Assembly: GCA_002495645.1 (NCBI GenBank)
Contig: DAGF01000037.1
Coordinates: 1-25,655 of the forward strand
Direction of reading: 5' to 3'
Length of the DNA stretch: 25,655 nucleotides
Origin: Euryarchaeota archaeon UBA549
GTDB lineage: Archaea > Thermoplasmatota > Poseidoniia > Poseidoniales > Poseidoniaceae
In this document: positions 16,794-23,500 of the stretch, in pieces
Layout: every line of letters begins with the position of its first letter
How positions within the stretch are numbered: the stretch's first letter is position 1
Notes under the pieces: model-generated
Told to the model about the DNA's origin: nothing
What the model saw: the letters and a program-made list of their open reading frames with translations, nothing else
Databases searched by the model: none
Made by a program: the position numbers and the translations under genes

Positions 16794-17558
16794 TCAAGCA
16801 CCTTTTCGTTGGGTCTTGCAGCCAACCCCCCAATCAGGTTGGGCCTGCATCGCTTGGCGAGTTTGCTCAAGAAGGAGGTCTTCAGGAGTGGGTTCTGCCA
16901 GGCCAGAGGCTGTGGTGGCGAGCGATAAATGATAGCCTTTTTCTGTCCAATATTGCAATTGAATATTTGAATTTTCAATTGAAATTTCTCTATTACTCAC
17001 TCCAATTGGAATTTCAATTTCTCTCGGATTGAGATGCATCCCCATCCCCAGGCATTTTTGCACCGCTTCCTTCCCCGTCCATGCCCGAAAGACATGCACT
17101 GGCTCTTCTCGAAGTCGCTCCAATTCCTCCCCGCTCGCCATCAGGTCAAACGCATTTTCTGCGAGCGTACGTCCCACGGGTTCTGCATCCAAACCCACAC
17201 GTTGTGACGAGGGTGAAAGCGCAACGAACGCCATCCCATCGCTGTGGGAGATGGAGATGTTGGGCAGGGGCGTACGTTTCCAAACACCTTGGATGAAACG
17301 AACCGTGGGCGCCCTAAACTCATCCCGGTGCACCTCCACGGCCGAGAGGTCGTTCACGCCCCATGCCAACAAGGCTTGACCCAAGAGACGACGCCCACTC
17401 AGGTGCTCGTTGCGCCGTTTCTCGGTGACGAAGGTCTCGACTTCGGTGGCGTGAGCGAGTGGAACCTCGGAAAGTGGCCAAGCATCCACGGGCATGACAA
17501 AGACCTGAACATCGGTGGCATGAGGAGGCGTGAGCCGTTCAATCCCCAACGCTTGCAC
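16794..17558 (-). CDS. Sfp-type 4'-phosphopantetheinyl transferase
   Basis: 254 residues. It transfers 4'-phosphopantetheine from coenzyme A onto carrier-protein domains, converting apo- to holo-ACP. Motifs in order: a basic substrate-side region (EKRRNEHLSGRRLLGQAL, 46-63), ISISHSDG (101-108), VGLDAE with Mg-binding D124 and E126 (121-126), and WTGKEAVQK (160-168) with E164 and K163/K168. This is the W/KEA subgroup typical of enzymes serving polyketide and nonribosomal synthases. It starts with GTG at 17558, 9 bases after the polyketide synthase stop, with AGGGG just before it, so the two genes are co-transcribed and the synthase is its evident substrate. Residues about 178-210 are encoded by a strikingly AT-rich patch. 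Conserved catalytic residues are all present. Confidence 0.92.
   Translation of the reverse strand: MQALGIERLTPPHATDVQVFVMPVDAWPLSEVPLAHATEVETFVTEKRRNEHLSGRRLLGQALLAWGVNDLSAVEVHRDEFRAPTVRFIQGVWKRTPLPNISISHSDGMAFVALSPSSQRVGLDAEPVGRTLAENAFDLMASGEELERLREEPVHVFRAWTGKEAVQKCLGMGMHLNPREIEIPIGVSNREISIENSNIQLQYWTEKGYHLSLATTASGLAEPTPEDLLLEQTRQAMQAQPDWGVGCKTQRKGA
16956..16981. repeat. AT-rich inverted repeat inside the PPTase gene
   Basis: CAATTGAA (16956-16963) and TTCAATTG (16974-16981) are perfect inverse copies with a 10-base AT spacer. They lie in an AT-dominated island of about 90 bases (16927-17016) that also repeats AATTTCTCT. The surrounding coding DNA is clearly GC-richer. The reading frame stays open and encodes a repetitive REIEI...REISIEN stretch. 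Confidence 0.6.
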
Positions 17559-17567
17559 AACCCCTGC

Positions 17568-20500
17568 TCATCGGTCAAGCGAAAAACGCTGGCCCTCTTC
17601 AACCGTGGCCATGGCCTTGAGTTGAAGTCCCTTGAGCGCCAAAACAGGTGCGTCATCCTCGCCGACGACCAACACATCGTGAACCGTCACACCGTCTTCT
17701 TGGGCACCCGTTTGGACGCTGCGCAGTCGCAGGGCTTCGTCAGCATCGGGAACACGAAGCATGGTCGACCAGTTGATGCCGACCGGCAAACTGCTGTAGC
17801 CGAGCAGTTCCATCGCTACCAAACCGGCGTTTTGGAAGCCCGCTTCAATAAGCATCGGAAGGGCTTCGAGAAGCACCTGTTCACCTTCGGACTCCAACGA
17901 GAACTGGTCGGTCGCTGGAAGTTGATGGCGCATCAGGGCTCGCCCGTCAATGCCCTGGCGGTCGCCCTCTCCCACGCCTCGGAGCACACCGCCGTGGGAT
18001 TGGAACCGCGGCCCGTGGAAGTACCGGTCGTAGATGAACGAGGCCGGGTGGAGCACATCCCCTTGGGGAGGAGTACCGATGCTTGGCAGGGCGTCGACTT
18101 CTCGCTGCAGGAAGGGGCGCAAGTCCTCGTGTTTCTTGACCAAGCGAACCAACCCCGTGTGGTGTTCTCGCTCACCAAAGACCTCGCCCTTTGAATTTGC
18201 CAAATCAGAGACCAAGCGGCAACGCACCCAGGTCATGTCGTCATCGACACGGTCCACTGCAGCCTCGACACGAACCGTCATCGGTCCTTTCATCAGTTTC
18301 ACAGGCAAGCCAAAGCTGACCTCTTCAAAGCCGGCCAAGCAGGTTGAAGGATGGAGCAAAAGGGAGGTTTGTGCAAACATCTCCAGCGCCATCACACCAG
18401 GGTGGTAGGGCACACCCTCGATGGCGTGGTCCGTCAAGAAGGGATGGTCGTCGGTGGAGAGGGTCGTTTGGGTCACCAATTGTTGGCCCTCTTGCAAAGC
18501 CACGACCTTATCGACGAAGGGGAAACGGGTTGGGTCGGCGATGGTCGCTGCCATGCTCGGTGGCAACTTGAGCGGCGCTTCTCTGAACGAATCAAAACGA
18601 TCCATCAATCCCAGCGAACCGCAACCCAAAACACGGCGCTTACCGCCTTGAAGTGCTTCGCCAACGAAGATGTCAACGCCGTCTTCAACGGCCAATGTTT
18701 CGATACCTGCAGCGGCGAATACGGCTTCAATTGAGCCTCGGGTGGCCATGCCGACATCTCGCCAGCCTGTCCAACCAATGGCAACCGCACGACAGGTCGT
18801 GGTTGCCGTCAAACGTGCCATCTCAGCATCCAACACCGAATTGGCAGCGGCATAATCCGTTTGACCACCGTTGCCAAACCGGCCAGCCACGCTGGTGAAA
18901 CAACAGGCGAAATCAGGCACCTCTCGTCCGGAGGCTTGAACCGCCGACATCAAGGCTCGCCAGCCGTCGATCTTCACCCGCACCACGCGGTCAAAGACAT
19001 CGTAGGCCTTGTCGGCGACAAGTTTCGAATCCTCCAAGCCAGCGCCGTGAACAATTCCCGTGATGGGCCGTCCAAGGGACGCACCTAGCCCGGAAAGCCC
19101 CTCGCTGTCCATCACGTCAATGGAGTGGTAGGCGGCGTGATTCCCAGTTTTGGCGATGGCGTCCAACGTCAAGTAGACGTCTCGGCTTCTCGTGAAGCGC
19201 TGCCAGGCCCTGTTCCATTCAACCATGGTGACCTTGCCGCTCTCGCTGGTCTCAACGAGTCGTTCTCGTAAGGCGTTCTTTTCCTCGGTCAGTTGCTCGT
19301 CGGTCCAATCAATCCAGTCAGCCGTGGATTCAATCAACACCGAGCGACCTAGCAGTTCGAAATGCGCTCCAGCCTTCGGGCTGGCTCGTGCGACCCCGAT
19401 AACCGAAGCCGCAGTGACCCCTGAGCCACCTCCAGAAACCAGCCAAGTGTCGTCGCCGGTCAGCGGGCGCACGTCGTCCACGACGTCTTCAGCGAAGGCC
19501 ACGAGCGCCCAACGGCGGCCGTCTCGGTCAAGACCGATTTCCACTTCACCATCAAGTCCGAACACGTCCATCTCGATGCGTTCAGCTGCATCGTCGGCCT
19601 CAAGCACGAATTCCGGATGAAGGTCCAGAGCACGGCAACGCAGGTCGGGTCGCTCAAAGGCGAAGGATTTGGTGACGCCGCTTGCGGCGCACTGGAGGGC
19701 GTTGAAGCGGTCGCCTTTGTTGCCGTGTCGTCCGTCAAGCGCCGAGACAGAGGCGATGAAGCCGGAGGAGTCGGTTGGAATACGGCCGCTCAATTCCTTG
19801 AGGAGACCGAACCAACCGTGGGCTGCGAGGGCGATTTGCGAAGAGGGGTAGGCATCCTCCGGCCATTGCTCAGACGCCAATTTCATCGGAGCCATGTGGA
19901 CCATGCCCGCCAGGTGCGCATCGCTGAGTTGGGTGGCAATCCACGCCAAATGCTCAGGTTGCTCGGGGTCAACTCGGAAGACGGTTCGTCCGCCTTCGTC
20001 TTGACTGGAAGCGTCGCGAATACGACTCTCAAAGCCAACTCGAACCGCCTTCAAGCCACGTGCCTCCATGCGTTGACAGAAGGCTTCTGCAATGCCCCAT
20101 CCGTCATCGGACACAAGCACCGTGCCGCTTGGATTGAGCGGAGAAGGAACGCCTGGACAGCCTTCGATTTCGACCTGCCAGCGCCGTGTTCCTTGATGAA
20201 CGGATGATGAAGAAGGACCTGGCGCAACCGCGGTTGTCGGCGATGCTGATTCAACTGGAGCAGCAGGCATCGGGGCTTCAACAGCCTCGCCACCACCTTG
20301 CATCTTGACGATGTAGGCGGTGAAGTGGTTCAGCGTGGGGTGGTCGGCAAGAACAAAATCCTCGTCAACGGGCAGGGAGAACCGGTCCCTGATTTCAGCC
20401 ATGATTTCCGCTTGTTTAACCGTGTCAATGCCCAATTCGCCCTCAAGGTCCTGGTCCATTTCAATGAAATCAGCAGGATAGCCGGTGTGGTCAACCACAA

Positions 20501-23500
20501 CGGAAACGAGCACGCCTTCAATATCGGGGTGAGAGCCGCTTGTGGATGGTGCTGGGGCAGGGGTTACAGTGGCTGAGGTTGGCGCCGGCTCGGGTGCGGC
20601 AGGAGCAGGTTGTGGTGCAGAGGCGGCGACGGGTGGAGCAGGCGCCGATGGTGCGCCTCCTTTCATGCGCTGGATGTAGCCGATCATGTGATTCAACGTC
20701 GGGTGGTCTGCGAGGACAAAGTCCTCGTCAACGGGTAGACTGAATTTGTCTCGGATATCCGCCATGATTTCCGCTTGCTTGACCGTGTCAATGCCCAACT
20801 CACCCTCAAGGTCCTGGTCGAGTTCAATGAAATCCGCAGGGTAGCCCGTGTGCTCAACCACCACGGCCACAACCGTCGCCGTCATCGCTGCATCGTCCAC
20901 CGGGGCGGCTGGAGCAGGAGATGCAGGCGCTGGCGCTGGGGCAGCAGGGGCTGGTATTGGAGCCGGCTCGGGTGCGGCTGGAGCAGCAGGTGCCGGCGCC
21001 GGTGAAGCCGGAGCGGCACCGGTCATTCGTTGGATGTAGCCAATCATGTGGTTAAGTGTGGGGTAATCGGCGAGAACGAAATCCTCGTCAACGGGCAGGC
21101 CAAACTTGTCGCGGATATCGGCCATAATCTCGGCTTGCTTGACCGTATCAATACCCAATTCACCTTCGAGGTCTTGGTCGAGTTCAACGAAGTCGGCAGG
21201 ATAGCCAGTGTGGTTCACCACGACCTCAATCACGGTTGCGACCATGCTTTCATCGTTCACCACGGGCGCAGCCGCAGCAGGTGCAGGAGGCGGCGTTGGT
21301 GCAGGTTCGGGTTTCGCTTCCACAGCAGGTGCGGGGGATGGTTTTGGTGCGGGCTCGGGTGTGGAGGACACCGAGGGTTTGCCTTCCCAATCTGCGGTGA
21401 TGGGCCATGGGTCGCCCTGAATGCCGCCGTGGAGGTTGTTTTCGCCGTCAACATAGGCCACGAGTTTGTTCTGCAGCACACGCATGACGACATCGTCGGT
21501 TCCGGCGAGTCCGCGTGCCCAAGCCAGCAGGCGGCCACCATCGATACGTTCGCCTTCAATCGGCCACCTTCGCATCAAGGACAGGGCGATTTGAGAGCCA
21601 AACCCGGCTGCGAAGCGTAGACCGTATTCCAATTCGGGGTAGTCGCCTCCCGTTGAGAGGTTGAGGTCGCCCAATTCGGGGTCCTTCTCCTTGTGGTTGG
21701 CGATGGGAGGAATGCGCCGAGTTTTCAGGCCGTAGAACATGCTCGCGTCTTCAATGCCGACCGCCATCGGGTGGCCGGTGAATCCTTTCGTGTTGGCAAT
21801 GACCAGTTTATTGGTGGAATCACCAAAGGTATCTCGCAGGGCCTTGACTTCGGATTGTGCCGAACCACCACGTGCTGGGGTGTAGGTTTCATGAGAGAAA
21901 AAGACGGTGTTGGGTGCCATGGCGTGTCGGTCCAGCCCCCAGCGTCGTTCCATGTCCGTGATGAAACCGTTGACCACCTGGCCCACGTGCTCCACGTCAA
22001 GACGCGTCCCGTGGTAAGCGGAATTGGCCGTGGTCGAGCCGAGGAATTCTGCGATGGGTTGCACGCCGCGCTGTTGGGCCTCTGAATTTCGCTCGACGAC
22101 GAAGGCGGCTGCACCCATGCCCAGAATGAGCCCGTTTCGACGGCGGTCAAAGGGAAGGGCCGTTTCTTCAACGACGTTATTGGTCGCTGCGGCACCGGAG
22201 GCGGCGAAGCCACCCGCAATCCATTCCCAGAGGTCGTCGCCGGTCACGTCGTCTCCGCTGATGATGACCACACGGTCAACGCGGCCAGCGTCCAACCAAT
22301 CCTCAGCGACACCAAAGGCAGCGGTTGCGGAAGCGCAAGCGAGGTTGATGGTGGTGTTCGGCCCACGAATACCGGTGTACTGGGCGAACTGGGAATGCCC
22401 CATGTTGAGCGTTTGGAAGAGGTAGCGGCGGTCAAAGCGACCTTCACCATCATCACCGTTGTTTTTGGCGTGCTTGGAAGCCATCTGAAGTCCTGGGAAA
22501 CAGGAGGAAAAGACGATGCCCGTGCGCTCACGCTGGATTTGAGGGACCTGCCAGTTTCGAATCAAACGCAGCCCGCCCTTGCCGACTTGTTCCACCGGTG
22601 TGAGTGGAATACCGGCGTCTCGCAAAGCCAGGAGACCTGCGGCCACGGCGAGTTGGGTGCTGATGTCCCACGCCACGATGGCTTTCGGGTCGATGCCGAA
22701 TTCTTCAGCAAGGTCGAAAGCACCTTTCAGGCCAGCGAGTTGGGGAATGTCGCCAAAGACGGTGGCCTGGTCCATGTTCACCGAGCCATCTCTGCCCTTG
22801 ATGAGGCGGACAATATTCTTGTCCAGCAGACGTTGTTTGTACTCGTCGGACACTTCACTGATGCAGGTTTCTCCTCGCACCAATTTCTCAAAGGCGTCCT
22901 CTGAAAAGACACGGTCCATACCGGGTAAGCCGAGCGAGATACCGGTGACCACGTAGGGGTCGACGTCGCGTTGGGAGGCGGTTTGGAGCATCGAAACCGT
23001 TTGAACGGGAGCGGCCTTGAGGCTGGGTGGGGCTGTGACCGTTGCCATGGGCGACCAAGAGGAAGGTGGCGTGCGCACCCATCGGGCGAGGTCGCCCGCC
23101 GTGACCGCCGCTGGACCGTCAAATTCAGGGTCGGTTTGGGCTTCAGAAGCGATGGTGGCGACCACCCTTTGCACCTGTTCAGGAGTAAGACCCAAGCCGG
23201 TGGTCAGAACCACATGGCCGTGACAGAACGAGGCTGGGTAGCCGCTGAAAGCGGCAATGCGGTCGCCAACATAGGCCTTGATGGCCCGGTCACGTGCATA
23301 ATCTGAATCCATTGGTCCACTTTGCACGGTAAGCGTGGAGGAAACGGTCGTGCCTGCGCTCACGCCGCTACCTGGAAGAGGACGCGCTCGTGTGCGAAGC
23401 GATTCCAAAGCGGCGGTGGACGTTGAGGCCGAGAGAGGAGAAGACGTGCGGGCTTCGATGGGGCCCGCTTTGAAGGCGTCTTGCAGAGCATCGGAATCCA

